A stretch of 64,000 nt of DNA from Diprion similis. Taxonomy: Eukaryota; Arthropoda; Insecta; Hymenoptera; Diprionidae. Below, one piece after another: positions 37,225-49,656 of the stretch (its first letter is position 1; each line of letters starts with the position of its first letter). The position numbers were made by a program, and so were the translations under genes. The stretch lies in the NCBI RefSeq assembly GCF_021155765.1, contig NC_060116.1:10168001-10232000 (forward strand), in the 5' to 3' direction. The notes under the pieces are model-generated. The model ran no database searches. It was not told the origin of the DNA and saw only the letters and a list, made by a program, of their open reading frames with translations.

Positions 37225-40200
37225 TTAATCCGACGAATCCGAATCCGACTCTGGCGGCTGTTCAGGAAATTCATTGTGCACCTCGGGTGTAACTTCCGGA
37301 ATTTTCTTACTCAACGTTGCTGTGACGTAAGCGCCTGGTCCCTCTCCTTGCGTATGCTCGATACCAACCCTGACGAAAATTGCATATATTTTTGTAATTT
37401 TCTACGCACCACGAAGTTCACAGTTGGTATTGCTTTTTTACCCACATCCTCATTCGACATACCTGTATTCATGCCGCGACAAATTCCTGACGTATTTCTC
37501 AGGTGGATTATCGCTATCGCTGTTCTGAAGACTCACACTACGCGCTGTTGTGTGAGACACCTGCGTAGCTGGCATCGTAAACTCGACGTAACAATATTCA
37601 GCCAGTTGTTCAGGGATTTGATCGTACGAAGTCAAAGCCATTCGACATACGAGTTGATGGGTCGTATAGGCACCTGGAAATGGATATTGTTTAAACTTGG
37701 ATAGTTGCAATATTGGCCTGGCAATAAATACCAATGTGTTAAAAATCGTTACAGAGTTTCTATACGCTAATACCATGGGAAATCAACTGCAAGCAGTTCC
37801 TTTTAGATTGGAACTTGTACACTGCGTAGCTTGAACTCCATTCGACGATTCGATAAAGGCGAAAGCAGCGCGTACTGCGTTGATTATAATTAATCAAATG
37901 GCAGACAGTACCTTGGCCTTCTTTGGGTAGTCTTGGCATTCTCCAGACTATGGCACGATGCTGATGTTCGTATTTGGCTTGACCGGAGGTCACCTCCATC
38001 AGTTGTGGTTCCAGCGTGTCAACGGCTCCCAAGAATCGTTCTATACCCTTGATCTTCCCGGTTCTTCGATGAGCCGACTTAACAGAGCCGTATCTGAAAT
38101 GCTTCTCAACCCTAAAGAGGTAGATCCAACACTCGGGTATCGGAAACCGAACCATCACATCCTCGCACGGCACCTGACCGAGTTTCCTCGATGCAAAACC
38201 GGGCACCAAAATATCTGCTCTCAGCTCGACCTGTTGAATAAGTCTTATAAAATACGGATGTATCAATGAAACAGAGACAGGATTCATTGAATCACTGTTA
38301 TTGCTTTCAACGAGAATTCAAGTGTATTGATAACACAGAAAGATGAGGTTCTCTCTTTGGTATTCTGTACAAATGATATTACAAACGGTTCTCCCATAGC
38401 TACATATGATATATATATATGCATGCTTTCAGCCCACCTTGTTTCCGGTTACGCACATGACGGCTTTCAGCTGTAGGGGTAGCTCCCTATTCTTAGGGGG
38501 TCTTACCCTGAATCTCATCAACTCGATGTAACAGGCGTCAGGTGGTTTAAACCTTAGAAATTGTTAGTGGGTTATCAATTAGCTTGGTGAGCAGTGCTGA
38601 TCGATTTATTACTTTGTTATGGGTGCATAAATTTGTGATCGATAAATAAAATTCGGGGACTTTGGAAAGAATCTAGGAAGTATAAAATGGTAAAAGTTGC
38701 TTTCGTAATAAAAACGAAGTATTTTTCACTCACTTTATGATCCTAGATCTCTCGTACTCGTCCTGCTGTACGCAAGAATGGAATTCAACGTTTTCTAATC
38801 GAATCCATTCCTCTGTTACCACGGGGATTATATCGTGTCTTCCAACAACTTCTTTACCCTGTCTCCACATATCGTTGATCCCCAACTCAACATCAGGCAT
38901 TCCTAGGAGGATTTGTTTGGTCAGCGGACTAACATCCTTGAGTAGCAGCACTTAAAGATAAAAATCTTCTGAAATATCTCACCTGACAAAAATCCCAAGA
39001 AGAAAAGCCTGACCCTCGCAATTTGCTTATCAACATGTCCTTCAGCGCTTTGCTCAACGTAAAGCTCGTCGACGACCGTTATTTGTACCTCCTCCATTTT
39101 GTAATTCAACGCTCGATCTCTGTGAGCTGGTAACCGGAAGAGAGCTTCCTCAACGGCATTCGAAAATTGTTTCATATCCTCGTAAGATTGAGAACCAATT
39201 TTGAAAAGTTGTGAGATCTGTTTGGGTGTGAAAATGATAAAATTTATTCTTAGAACATGATTAAAGATCGAGGCTGGGTGGATGGAAAGATTCTGATTAT
39301 AAATAAAATTTCTTCTACCTGAGGTGCGTGCTCAACAGGAAGTCCCAGCTTCTTAAGGTCACTACCAAACTCTTTGACTCCTTGATAATCTCCCTGGATA
39401 GCATACGCCGCAAATTGGCTCAGCTTATTAGTGATCCTTTCTGCCTTAGTAACCTGACCTGGTCTGACTCCAGGCCTCTCTTTGTAAAAAATGTACTGCA
39501 ACTTAACCGTGAAGATCTTGCCGTATTGATCGAATTGCTGTGCTCCAATATCGGATACTGAATAGCAGGCCTGCAAAGGCAGCTCTTGAAACGGATCCTT
39601 GTCATCTTTTCCATTGAATAGTTGAAGAACCGGATTATCGCCTTGATAAACTAATTTAACAAAGATTTTCTTCCAGAATCTTTGACCAGTGATCTTCTTT
39701 TTATTTGGCTGACGCAACTGCATCTCCCATCCATCTCCGATGTACGTCACTCGTGGAAAATCCTCCAATGGTTGACTTACATCTTCGTCAAACAATGGAG
39801 TTGGTGGAGTTTCCTGGAGGGACGAAAAATAAATTACTATCCACCATGCTTCGAGCACATACGCTTCAACGTCTTACGTCAATTCAAGTGTTTGTCAACC
39901 TGAGAGTCAGTTCTGGTTATTTCGCCGGTCTGTGCTGTCTCCAATGGTAGTGCAGCTTCTTGAGCAAATCCTGCAGACTTATCGAAGGGATTAAAACGCG
40001 GAGAAGAATCAGCGTAGGCAGAATTCTGCGGACTTCTTGGTGGTGGAGCGATGACGGGGACTGGACCACCTTCCGTGGCTGTCAGCTGATCACCTTCCTT
40101 TGGTCTAAAAACATACTCTGCTGTACTTACTTGCTATACAAGAGTCGTATAAATTGCTCTGCATGAAAAAAGTCAATATATTGCTGAAGAAATTTACACT

Positions 40201-42075
40201 AGAGAGCCAACTCACTTGATGAATATACTGAAATCTGGTGCTTCATCAGAGTCCACAGAATCGGTTCTTTTCGCTTTGTTATCTTGAGGTGGTGCTGTCA
40301 TACTAAGAAAAGAATCGAAACCTTCGTTCTCACCAAAACCTGTCGCAGTTTCGGACCCAGCCACGGATGAATCACCCCAAACTTATGAGAAAAATTTGAA
40401 AACAGTTAGAGGAATCAGAGAAAATTTTTTCGGTAATGAAGTCACTAAATGAACGTGCGCTCTCACCGTCGCTAGATGTGTCCATCGCAGTTTGTCCAGC
40501 GCCAAACGCATCGAAAAATGAATCTCCCGGTGGTTCAGGCTCCGCCGCTTTATCGAACTTAGAAGCAAAAGCATCGAAAGCATCTCCGGTGGATTCAATG
40601 ACTTTAGCTGTTGCAGAAAAGTCATCGAGACCTTCCGTTTGGTAAACCCCACTAGAAGGAAATTCTGAAGCTAGTTCAGGGCTCGTAGAAACCAGAGAAG
40701 GTTCCCGTTCCGACTGGCTCAAGTCACCCAGTAAATCCGATGCAAACGTAGTGGCATCCTGTTGCGCAGAGAACGCAGCGGAGGTCGTGTTCACTTCTGA
40801 GACAGTTGCAGTATACAAGGGTTCAATTATTCCAAAAGAAGAAGCAGTCGAAGATACGAAAGACTCGGTCAATGGTTCTGCAGTGGTCATCATAGTCGGA
40901 GCTTGATCAAGCATGGAAAATGTAGAATTTGTTATTTGCGCTCCAATGGTATCAGAGAAAGTGGTCTCTGCAGTAGAAGAGAAGTCAGCTGACGCGATGT
41001 CCTGGATAATCTCAGAAGCTGTGAACGGGCTATTAACAGAGAACGGTGTCTCTGAACTGGTGGATAATCGCTTTTCAACCACAGTGGCTGCACTCTCGGT
41101 CGGATAATCTGAGATATGAATCGCATCACCCTGAGGAATGTCAGTTTCCACATCTGCAAACGGATTCTCCTGGCTACCAGCAACCCTTGTGATAACGGAA
41201 GTTTCAGTACTAGAGAACAAGGTAGGTTCTGTCTTTGGAGCAGAAAATATCATGTCCGATGCGGAAGTGGGTATATTATCCATGTTCGGTGCATCGAAGA
41301 GATCCATTATGTCGCTGTTTTTCAAGTGCGTTTCAGGCTTGCTGTCGTCTTGGGCAAGGTCTGGTACGTTGCCGTCAACGTCCAGCAGATCAGCAAAACT
41401 ATGTTCTGGAGTTGGCGACGGTGAATGCATCAGGGTAGGACTTGGAGTTCTTGTTGCTTGGAGGCGGTCCAGTAGATGATTCGACGTAGCATCCATCGCG
41501 CCGGTCACCGAGAGAATCAAGTCTTTGGTTTTCGTTGTTTGAGACGAAGGTGGAGGAGGAGGAGGCTGAGGCCTTGGCGGAGGAGGTCTCATGGGTGGTG
41601 GTTTTCCATTTTTAGGTTCAAGAACTTCGGCCGGATATCCTGTTTGAACGATCATCACTGGGGGTGTTTTGTTGGTTTCCTGTGGACTGCCAAAAAGGTT
41701 GGTCTCTTGATCTAGTGGCTTCTGTTGTTCAGGTTCTGCCTGACCAAATAAGTCTGTATTTTGGCCACCGTAAACGTCATTGGATTGCATGTCCATCGGA
41801 AATGAGGTCGCTGAGGAAGTTTCAACACCAAACAAAGAACTTGGTGCTGTAATTTCTCCGCCAAAAGATGCGAAAGGATTGTTGGAATCTATGGTAGATG
41901 GTGGTCTATAACCCGGATCCATACCGAAATTTAAAAATGGATTTTCACCACCGCCTGATGCTGTTGCAGGACCGAAGTCTTGCAGGAATGGATTCGAAGC
42001 TTGCTGATTTCCAGCAGCATCAGTTTGATCGTCATAATCGTCCATAAGGAACGGATTTCCACCTTTGGATTCCAT
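37225..42075 (-). CDS. stnB: stoned-B (stonin family endocytic adaptor), 1,222 aa, ten coding exons
   Basis: Stonins link synaptotagmin to the AP-2/clathrin machinery during synaptic vesicle recycling. Exons are 42075-40467, 40381-40216, 40104-39900, 39813-39319, 39217-38983, 38902-38734, 38552-38438, 38230-37912, 37673-37463 and 37369-37225; phases match and the total is 3,669 nt. The ATG (AAGATGG) has a strong context. NPF motifs, which bind EH domains, occur at residues 7, 28, 45 and 66, again near residue 320 (QENPFADVE) and near residue 630 (RFNPFDK). A Pro-rich stretch (PPMRPPPPRPQPPPPPP) lies near residue 170. Residues about 661-825 form the stonin homology domain with GDGWEMQLRQPNKKKITGQR, and residues about 826-1180 the mu-homology domain. 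The protein ends in acidic Ser/Asp residues. Length and domain order match known Stoned-B (about 1,260 aa in Drosophila). It is the second frame of the stoned unit, 140 nt after stoned-A. Confidence 0.96.
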
Positions 42076-42215
42076 CTTGAATGGCCACTAAAATTCTTTA
42101 ATATCTAACCGCAATAAATAGAGACAGTATTTATCTGCGAATGCTAACGATTAGCAGTAAACCGATAATCAATGAAAATCAATAAAGTGAGAACAATGTT
42201 ACAAATCAATGACTA
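42076..42215 (-). promoter_or_regulatory. stoned intercistronic spacer (140 nt)
   Basis: The spacer lies between the stoned-A stop (TAA, followed at once by TAG) and the stoned-B ATG. It is AT-rich and contains no ATG on the coding strand, so the first AUG met downstream of stoned-A is that of stoned-B. It also holds acceptor-like words, a pyrimidine-rich tract ending in GGTTAG and a later ATTTTAG, that could be used to splice a separate stoned-B message. In Drosophila the two frames are known to share one dicistronic transcript. Confidence 0.75.
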
Positions 42216-44954
42216 TTATTTTTCTATCAATTCCGACTCGAGTAATTTCAACTCTGTTTTTCCAGGGCCGATCGCGGCAAAGCTTGTATCAAAAGGATCG
42301 ATATCCACTTCTTCAGGAAATTCTTTCGATTGATAGGGTGTCAAAACTTTTACGCCTGTATCTTGACCAGCCAACCCAAGAAAATCTTGTGGCTTTTCCG
42401 GTTCACCGGCCCGCGGATCAAAGTCGTCTTCAACAGAAAGTTCTGGATCAAAATTCTGCTCGTTGCAGGTTTTCTTTGAGGGTAATTGTTCGGGTATTTC
42501 ACTTAGCTCACTCTCGAGTATCCTTAGTTCAGCTTTTCCAGGAAGAATATTACCTATAATGGAAGTGTCAAATGGATCGGTGTATAAAATATCTTTCTCT
42601 TCAACGGTTACAGTAGTGTCAATTCTTGGAGTCAAAGGTTTCGCATCAACTTTAAACTCAGCGTCTAGTAGACTCTCTTGTCTTTTGGGTTTAGCTTTTT
42701 TGTTGTGAGCTTCGATATTCACCTCGAAGACCGATTTTTGCTGTTCTTCGGATTCCTCTATCAAAGAAGCAGACACACCCACGATCTTCAAACTCTTCGG
42801 CCTAGCAGTAGTCGCTGAAAAATCCGAGAATCTTCTGCCTTGATTGATCTCAGCTCCCTCAGCTCTCGGATTAAAGTCGTGATCACTCAGGCTATGAGAA
42901 AGCTGCGAGTCTCGCTTCAACAGTTCGGATTCTATTAATTTCAACTCTTTCTTTCCAGGTGCAACTTTTGCCACAAAGCTTGTATCGAAAGGATCGATGT
43001 CAGCCTCGTCGTCAGGATCGTCTTCAGATAGAACTTCTTCGAACGACCTCTGAGAATATGGTGTCAAGGGCTTCGAGGGAATTGATTTCTCCTCTTCCGA
43101 AGTCTTGAGCAAATCAGGTCGTTGCGAGGGAGTTGGTAGATCAAATGCAACACTTTTTACGGGTGCAGCGAGCCCGAGTTCTTCTGGTCTAGATGGTTTC
43201 CGACCTTGTTGAGGAGCTACGGCGTCATTTTCGTCTCCGAAAGTAACTTCGAAATTAGGAGGACCTGATTTGACAACTTTCGAAGGTGCGGGAGGTCGAG
43301 ACGGAGCAGATTTGACAGGTGTTTCGTCTCCTCGTGGATCAAAGTCGTCGTCAGAGAGAGGCTCGGCGTTCTCAACTTCACCGAGAAGTTCCCGTTCAAG
43401 GAATTTAAGCTCAGTTTTTCCAGGCGGAAGCTCCACTACCCCAGAAGTATCGAAAGGATCAACGTAGGTTATCTCTTCAATTGGGGCGATGGGTTGATCA
43501 ACTAATTGAGTTAGATCTGTGACAGAACCACCTAAGAGATCCTCTTTAACAGTCGAAGAAATGTCAGTATCAAAGATGTCACCGTCTTGGTTGTTAGCGT
43601 TCTTTATCAGCCCAGTTTCGTAATCACGACTGAGGCCAGCAGGATCGGTAAGAGATATAGCAACTTCAGAAATGGGAAGATCTTCAAGCTCCTTTTCGAT
43701 GCATTTCAATTCTGTCTTCCCCGGTAAAAGATTTTCAGCAAAAGTAGTATCGAACGGGTCTTCCTCGTTAACGAAAGTTGCTGCTTCAAAGCTTGCCTCA
43801 ATTATCCCACTCTGAAAATCGTTTTGCTCGGGTTCCTTGGCACTAAAAGGATCGTCAGCCTCTTCAAGTTTCAAAGGTGTTTCGGAGACCGTGCTCAAAT
43901 CAAACTCGGTATCATCCAAGTCAGGTATTTCTTCTAGAATAGTTTTTTCCCTCAATACCTCAAACTCGGAGATATCAACTGGGTCAGATTCGAGTTTGAA
44001 AGTAGTGGTCCCGTTGGTCTCAGGTGTAACCGGCCTTGGCAAGACGGGTGGTAGCTTCGTTAAGTCGACAGGAATGTCAGGAAGATCGGAATCATCATCA
44101 AGTAGTGTTTTCTCTACGACAACTGACTCGGCAAGTCCCGTGGACGGTAACGAGTCCAGTTGCTCAGACTCGTCGAAATCACCAAGCAGCAAATCTCCTT
44201 GAGTCTTAGCTTTTCTAGGTCTGGATATTTTACAGGTGCTCACGTGGTCTATGCGGCCGGACAATACTTCAACGGCGTTCCCTAAGCTCACAAGTTTATT
44301 TCCCCGTTTGTCGACAGTCTTCAGTACCTTGTCAGCACTCGTCGTATCGAAAGGATCGTCTCCAAGTTCCTCCTGCGTAGGACTTTCTGGAATGTAGGCG
44401 AGTTGAACGTCGATGTTCTGAAGAACGTCTACATAAGTGGTGTCGAAAATGTCTTCTTCCGCTGAGTCTTCATGGTCATCTTCATCGTCGGGTATCTCAA
44501 CGAAACCATCAGAGACGTCGTTAACGGGTTTCTCTTCCTCTTCGGGACTCTTTTCACCAATTGGATTACCACTCTCGTCGAAGCCTACCCATCGCTTGGC
44601 CTTTTTCTTATCGTTTTGGGCATTGGTTACCTTAGGATCCTCTAACGGTGCTTTACGTTGGAAAAAGGACGTCGACTTGATGCGGTCCAAGTCACCCTGA
44701 CTCTTCTTCAAGATCGAGTCGACACCAGCTGTCAAGGCCTCGAACTTCTTCCACTCGTCGGATCCCGCGGCTGCGGAATCTGCGTTGGGCTCAGCTGCAC
44801 CAGGGTCGCCACTCTCGGCGGCTCTTTGCTGGGCCTCGGCCCGCTCTCTCCGGTAACGCTCAAGCTCTTCGGGGTCAAACTCGTCCTCCTCCTCCCCCTT
44901 CTTTCCCTTCTTCTGCTTTTTCTTCTTCTTCAGGCCCTTGGCTAGCTTGTGCAT
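42216..44954 (-). CDS. stnA: stoned-A, 912 aa, single coding exon
   Basis: Stoned-A is an insect synaptic protein that acts with Stoned-B in vesicle endocytosis and interacts with AP-2 and synaptotagmin. The frame is uninterrupted from ATG 44954 to TAA 42216. The N-terminus is the conserved Lys-rich MHKLAKGLKKKKKQKKGKK segment, followed by an acidic, charged region (EFDPEELERYRRERAEAQQR) and then a long disordered acidic part. DPF-type AP-2-binding motifs recur. Five full modules of the form DPFDTS...PGKxELKxxExEL start near residues 396, 496, 651, 790 and 884, and an earlier DPFDTT lies near residue 197. Linker motifs (S-D-x-DFDPRA type) sit between modules. The last module ends exactly at the stop. 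There is no methionine after the first residue. Length compares with about 850 aa in Drosophila. A possible acceptor (GCTCTTAG) just before the ATG suggests an upstream non-coding exon. Confidence 0.95.
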   Translation of the reverse strand: MHKLAKGLKKKKKQKKGKKGEEEDEFDPEELERYRRERAEAQQRAAESGDPGAAEPNADSAAAGSDEWKKFEALTAGVDSILKKSQGDLDRIKSTSFFQRKAPLEDPKVTNAQNDKKKAKRWVGFDESGNPIGEKSPEEEEKPVNDVSDGFVEIPDDEDDHEDSAEEDIFDTTYVDVLQNIDVQLAYIPESPTQEELGDDPFDTTSADKVLKTVDKRGNKLVSLGNAVEVLSGRIDHVSTCKISRPRKAKTQGDLLLGDFDESEQLDSLPSTGLAESVVVEKTLLDDDSDLPDIPVDLTKLPPVLPRPVTPETNGTTTFKLESDPVDISEFEVLREKTILEEIPDLDDTEFDLSTVSETPLKLEEADDPFSAKEPEQNDFQSGIIEASFEAATFVNEEDPFDTTFAENLLPGKTELKCIEKELEDLPISEVAISLTDPAGLSRDYETGLIKNANNQDGDIFDTDISSTVKEDLLGGSVTDLTQLVDQPIAPIEEITYVDPFDTSGVVELPPGKTELKFLERELLGEVENAEPLSDDDFDPRGDETPVKSAPSRPPAPSKVVKSGPPNFEVTFGDENDAVAPQQGRKPSRPEELGLAAPVKSVAFDLPTPSQRPDLLKTSEEEKSIPSKPLTPYSQRSFEEVLSEDDPDDEADIDPFDTSFVAKVAPGKKELKLIESELLKRDSQLSHSLSDHDFNPRAEGAEINQGRRFSDFSATTARPKSLKIVGVSASLIEESEEQQKSVFEVNIEAHNKKAKPKRQESLLDAEFKVDAKPLTPRIDTTVTVEEKDILYTDPFDTSIIGNILPGKAELRILESELSEIPEQLPSKKTCNEQNFDPELSVEDDFDPRAGEPEKPQDFLGLAGQDTGVKVLTPYQSKEFPEEVDIDPFDTSFAAIGPGKTELKLLESELIEK

Positions 44955-47900
44955 CCTCTAAGAGCTACCACGGTGTGACGGAGGCCTCTGGAATCATTCC
45001 AAGACAGTCGCCGTTTAACCGCAAACTGGGTGATTAAAAATTAAAAAAATCCCAGCAATATTCAAAACTATATGTATTTGTTTCAAGCTGATATTTCACA
45101 CGTTATCGAGAGTTCCTGTTAAACAAATGGCAGCAGACTACACTGGTGGCCTTGAATGTGTCAGAATCAATCTAAGGATCTGTACATACGTAAAAGTCAG
45201 TTGGCAGTGTTTAATATTCCGACCGATGGCTATATCGTATATGTAGCAGCTGCAATCGCAATGGAAGTCAAGCTTCCGCTAATGACAGGGTAAATGTTAT
45301 TTTTCAATTTTGCAGCGTGGGTGAAATTTTTCTGTTGCTGAAGCTACACTTAAAGAACTCACGGAGGCAAAAAAAAATACTACAAATAATGATCCTAATG
45401 TTGAACTTTTCATCTGACTGATTTTAATACATTGTGCGGGATGTTTGCCAAGCGTCGGTCCGATCGATGTATGGCACCGCACTACACCAGAACCTTTCTA
45501 CATATACATACTCTTTACTTGCATATGCAATAAATAAGCTTATATATTCATACCACATGCAGAATTAACATTTTAATTAAATTCACAGCGTGACAACGGC
45601 TTCTTAACATTTCTGGAATCAGGTAAGTGATTTAGAATCCCCTCAGTTATTTCTCATCACTCCTTCAATATTAATTAAGGGCAAAGGCCAAAGAATTACG
45701 TACTTGAAAATGAGATCAAACCGACTTCAATGGCTGCAAATAAAGTTCAACGCATGGATATAAAAATAAATGTATTAAATGACCACAATCTTTACCCTGT
45801 ACGGTATTTTTCAACACCCATTACTGACAAAAATCTGCACAATCCTCGGCATTTACAATCAACGAGCGATCATGGAGAAATGTTGAATTAACTCCCGAGT
45901 TTAAATCCATCTGACATCAAAGTAACCTGGCTCATTGCCCAAATCAAGATTTCCTCAGGTTTCTAATTGCGAAGCGAGATTCAAGCAATTCAAAGAACTT
46001 TGAATATTTCTTGTAATCCACAAACAGCACTGCAAACCGAAGGGGAAACGTGGTATGATGAAAATCTGGCGTCATATACCATACTCGTCGCATAATGTTT
46101 GAATTTGTTTAAACAAGAAATTAAGAAATAATGAACCAAACTTCATTGTGTATTTCACCTGTTTTTTTGTTTTTTTACTCTTCGCGATGACGAAATTTGA
46201 CCCAGTTGAACGCGGTGAAATTGACGAGCTAGTTATTTCGAGATTATCGATTCGCGGTACCGTGGGGTAAGCACCGGGTGCCGGTAAGAGAAAGAAGGTA
46301 GATACGAAGCTCGAGCTAGTGCGAATGAATGAGCAAGAGACGCGACGAAACGTAAGGCGAAGACTTAAGTCGAACTTATATTTAGAAATCAGTACTTTTG
46401 CTCTGCGGCTGTTTGAGCGAAAAATTTATGGTTCTGAGCACTTCATAGACTATAAACTGAAAGCTTATATTAAATGGAAGACTAATTCAGAATTGCCATT
46501 AATCTTACATCGTAAGATTCATGGTAATAAATGATAAAGTTAAGCAAAATCTGTATCTATAATGGAAGCTATTTTTGTTCTTTATTATCGGGATATTCAG
46601 CCTACTACTCTTTCACAGGCATGAAATTTCTTGCACTAATTTAAACACCGAGGGCAAGTAATGACTACGATCGAAAATAATTTTATATGATATTTTTGCG
46701 GTTTCACGCTACTTTATTTTCTCACCTTAATTCTGAATGAATAAATTTATCGTCGGAAAAAATCAAGTAAAGGAGTGGCACTGGCTATTTTTCTCCCAGA
46801 GACGACGAGCACATAAATTCCCCGAAAAATACAAAAGTGTGGGGAGATTTTCGATCTTTTGCTTTGAAATGATTGGAAATGAAATTTTTCAGTACCTTTT
46901 GAAAAGCTCTATTACCAAGTGACACTTTTATTCGTTATCGATTTGGCCTTCGAACCCTTTTGATCTCTCGGCACTTACACAACAACTCTCATTGACGTTA
47001 TTTTGAGTGAACTGGTTTTACCCTATAACAATTTCTTGCGATCGAATCTTTCGACAATTTATTATGAAAACCTGATAGCAATCGCGGATTTGATTATTAG
47101 CCACATTGTTTCATATATTTATAACTTATATTAAAATATCTAGGAAATTGTAAAGATGACTGAAAATGTAGAGAAACTCATCGAATGTTCTCACTAAATT
47201 CAATCAAGCGTAGTTTAAATGTCGACGAGATGAATGAAACGATTACTTAAAGAACGAGAGAAGTCCAATCGCGGACTCCATTACTGCAGAATGAGGCCGA
47301 TTCCATTGAATGACTTTGAGCTTTCCCCAACTCGCTACATATCGGCAGTTACTTAAACACGCGCCCAGAAGTGATTCTCGATCAATGATCGAAACGTAAT
47401 TGAGAATTTGAGGAAAAAGATGAATATGCGGCGAGATAGATAAAACTCGGGGTGTATCATGCAGACCCCAATGTGGCAGGCAGAAAGATGGAAGATAACG
47501 TTAGTCGATACTCACAATTTGAGCCTCATCAGCCCCGTCGACGATGTGCACATTTTTTACGCGTCATTCCGCGACTACAGCCAAAAAGAAATGGTATTAT
47601 TAAAAACTGTCCGATCACTACACTGGCCGTGGACGTGTGGCAGCGTAAGCCTTTGCAGCTGCAAGTCCAATTTTTCCGAAGCCCGCCGAGAGCCTGAGGC
47701 TCTGATGAAAGCGCCGGCTCTGCTGACTCGTTCGCGCAAGCTATTTCCAACATCGATCCGTTCGCCGAGAATGCGCGAATGCGCGCACCCCCGACGACGC
47801 CGACGTGGGCGAATATCCCCGTGTGGCCGTGTACAACACGCGCGCCTAATGCCGTGTAAGTACGTGCGCCCGATTTATACACGTATACGCGTATAATAAG

Positions 47901-49640
47901 GGGGCGAAAGAGAAAGAGGGTGGATTTTACCCCTCCGAGCAGGGATTGTATAAGGCAAAATGTTGGACGATGTCACGTGGGCTTTAACGCTCGATTCGAC
48001 GATCGTCTGACGATACCGAAGACAATTGTCAGATTCGTCGTCCCGATACTTTTTGCATAAGCATCGTTTCAAAGGAATCTTTTATACTTCTTCTGTCTAC
48101 AGGTCTTCTGTAGCCTCGCATTACTGGATTATACTCATAAATATTGTGTGGTAATGCCTTGACGTTTTCCTTAGCAACAGTATAATATTCCTTATATAGA
48201 AGATATATTGTTAAGAACGAATGCTATCCCAATCGGTGATAGATGTATGTATTAAATTTTTGTCAACCAAAAGAGAGGTAGATGGATGAATCTATACAAT
48301 ACATGTATAATCAGTATAATAAATTCTGACTCGAAATTTATTCCGTAATTCTTTTAAGCTATTTGTTCACGCTTTCTTATTTGTGTATCGAGTTTTGCTT
48401 GATATAGAAGTATTCTTTCACGCTACGTATGTAATTTATCTATGAATTACGATCATTCTGTCGCATGAAACCAATGAACTTATTTGCAAATAAGGCTATA
48501 AGGGGAATAACTAAGACTGTTGAAATAACAGTAATAAATATTAGTTCTTAATTCAATAGTTTTACATAATTTTCAACTGTAAAGATGAGGGCGTACAAAG
48601 TAAGTGTGCACACGCGTGACTGAAGAATTCTTCAGTCAACGGCACACTGTTCGGCGATAAGCGATGATAAAGGCGATCAAGGTAATTTCTACCAATCAGA
48701 AAGCAGTTTCAAACATCTAGCAGTTTTATCACCGGTTATCTCATTGACAGAATAATAAACCCCCCAGCGTTTGTATCAAACGACTCTAACACTCTAAATA
48801 TTGCGTGCAAAATCAATTTTTCAAAAAGATAGACGTACGCCCCGGAAGTTTCAACACTCTGAGCAAAGATAGCGCCACGTTAACACCGGCAGTCGGTTTG
48901 GTTGGTTGGATTGTTGGTTGCCGTACGCATACGCCGCATACTTTACGTATTTGCAGCATTTGCGCAAGCTTGTGAACCTGACAAAGTGTCCGCTTGTTAC
49001 TTTGGCTGGGAAACGAAGGCATGGTATTAAAAATTGTACTGCAATTGATTCAACGATAACAATTTCAGTGAAATAATTCAGTGACAAGCTCACGCGTAAC
49101 TGAATATTGAAGCCAGGTAACCTACAATAGTAAAACCTGTTACAAATAACCCTGAAAATTGTACCCGTAAAATTAGCCAAGCCATAATGGCCGCAGGATA
49201 AATTTCATCGGTATTAATCGTCGAACAAATTTTGCATGTTATAATAGTAATAACTGATAATACGTTGTACGAATATTCATTCAGTCTCCACATCGCACTG
49301 ATTTTTTCTGTCGCTTTAATTCGAGACAAATGCAAATATGTAAACTGAAGGCAGTTTCGTTATCACGCACCAATCTCGCCTACATCTTCGCCTCCTTGCA
49401 ATTACCGAAACGACGAACTAACGAGCAACTGGCGTTCGAATATCGTAAGAAACGTCGAATACAGTTGATAAGGAAGCGTTTCGGTACTCAAAATACCTAG
49501 TAACAAGTGTCACACGAATACTGGCACAATGCCCAAATCTTTCAAAACCCTTCGCGAAGAATTGTTGACGGTGGATGAATGAAATGGGATGCATCGAGAT
49601 GATTTTCAAAAGTTAAAATTTCATTTTTCTAGAAATAGTT
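44955..49640. other. head-to-head interval between stoned and the zinc-finger gene
   Basis: No coding gene is recognised. It should contain the 5' exons and promoters of both divergent genes. A GC-rich patch lies at 47,450-47,900. Open frames at 47,452-47,896 overlap on both strands in that patch and show no motif. The rest is AT-rich. Confidence 0.5.
47450..47900 (-). promoter_or_regulatory. GC-rich candidate promoter for stoned
   Basis: CpG-rich patch about 2.5 kb upstream of the stoned-A ATG. On the minus strand a TATAAA word (47879-47874) sits at its upstream edge. The CpG-rich sequence follows in the direction of stoned. The assignment rests on position and composition; the zinc-finger gene on the other strand could share it. 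Confidence 0.3.
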
Positions 49641-49656
49641 GAACAACTTGGTCGCT

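Noticed and set aside
43837-44202. 121-codon Ser-rich plus-strand frame
   Set aside because: It is the antisense shadow of the acidic stoned-A coding region.
47459-47896. 145-codon plus-strand frame
   Set aside because: It lies in a GC-rich patch that is open on both strands, ends in Arg-rich low-complexity sequence and has no family match; a promoter for stoned is the better reading.
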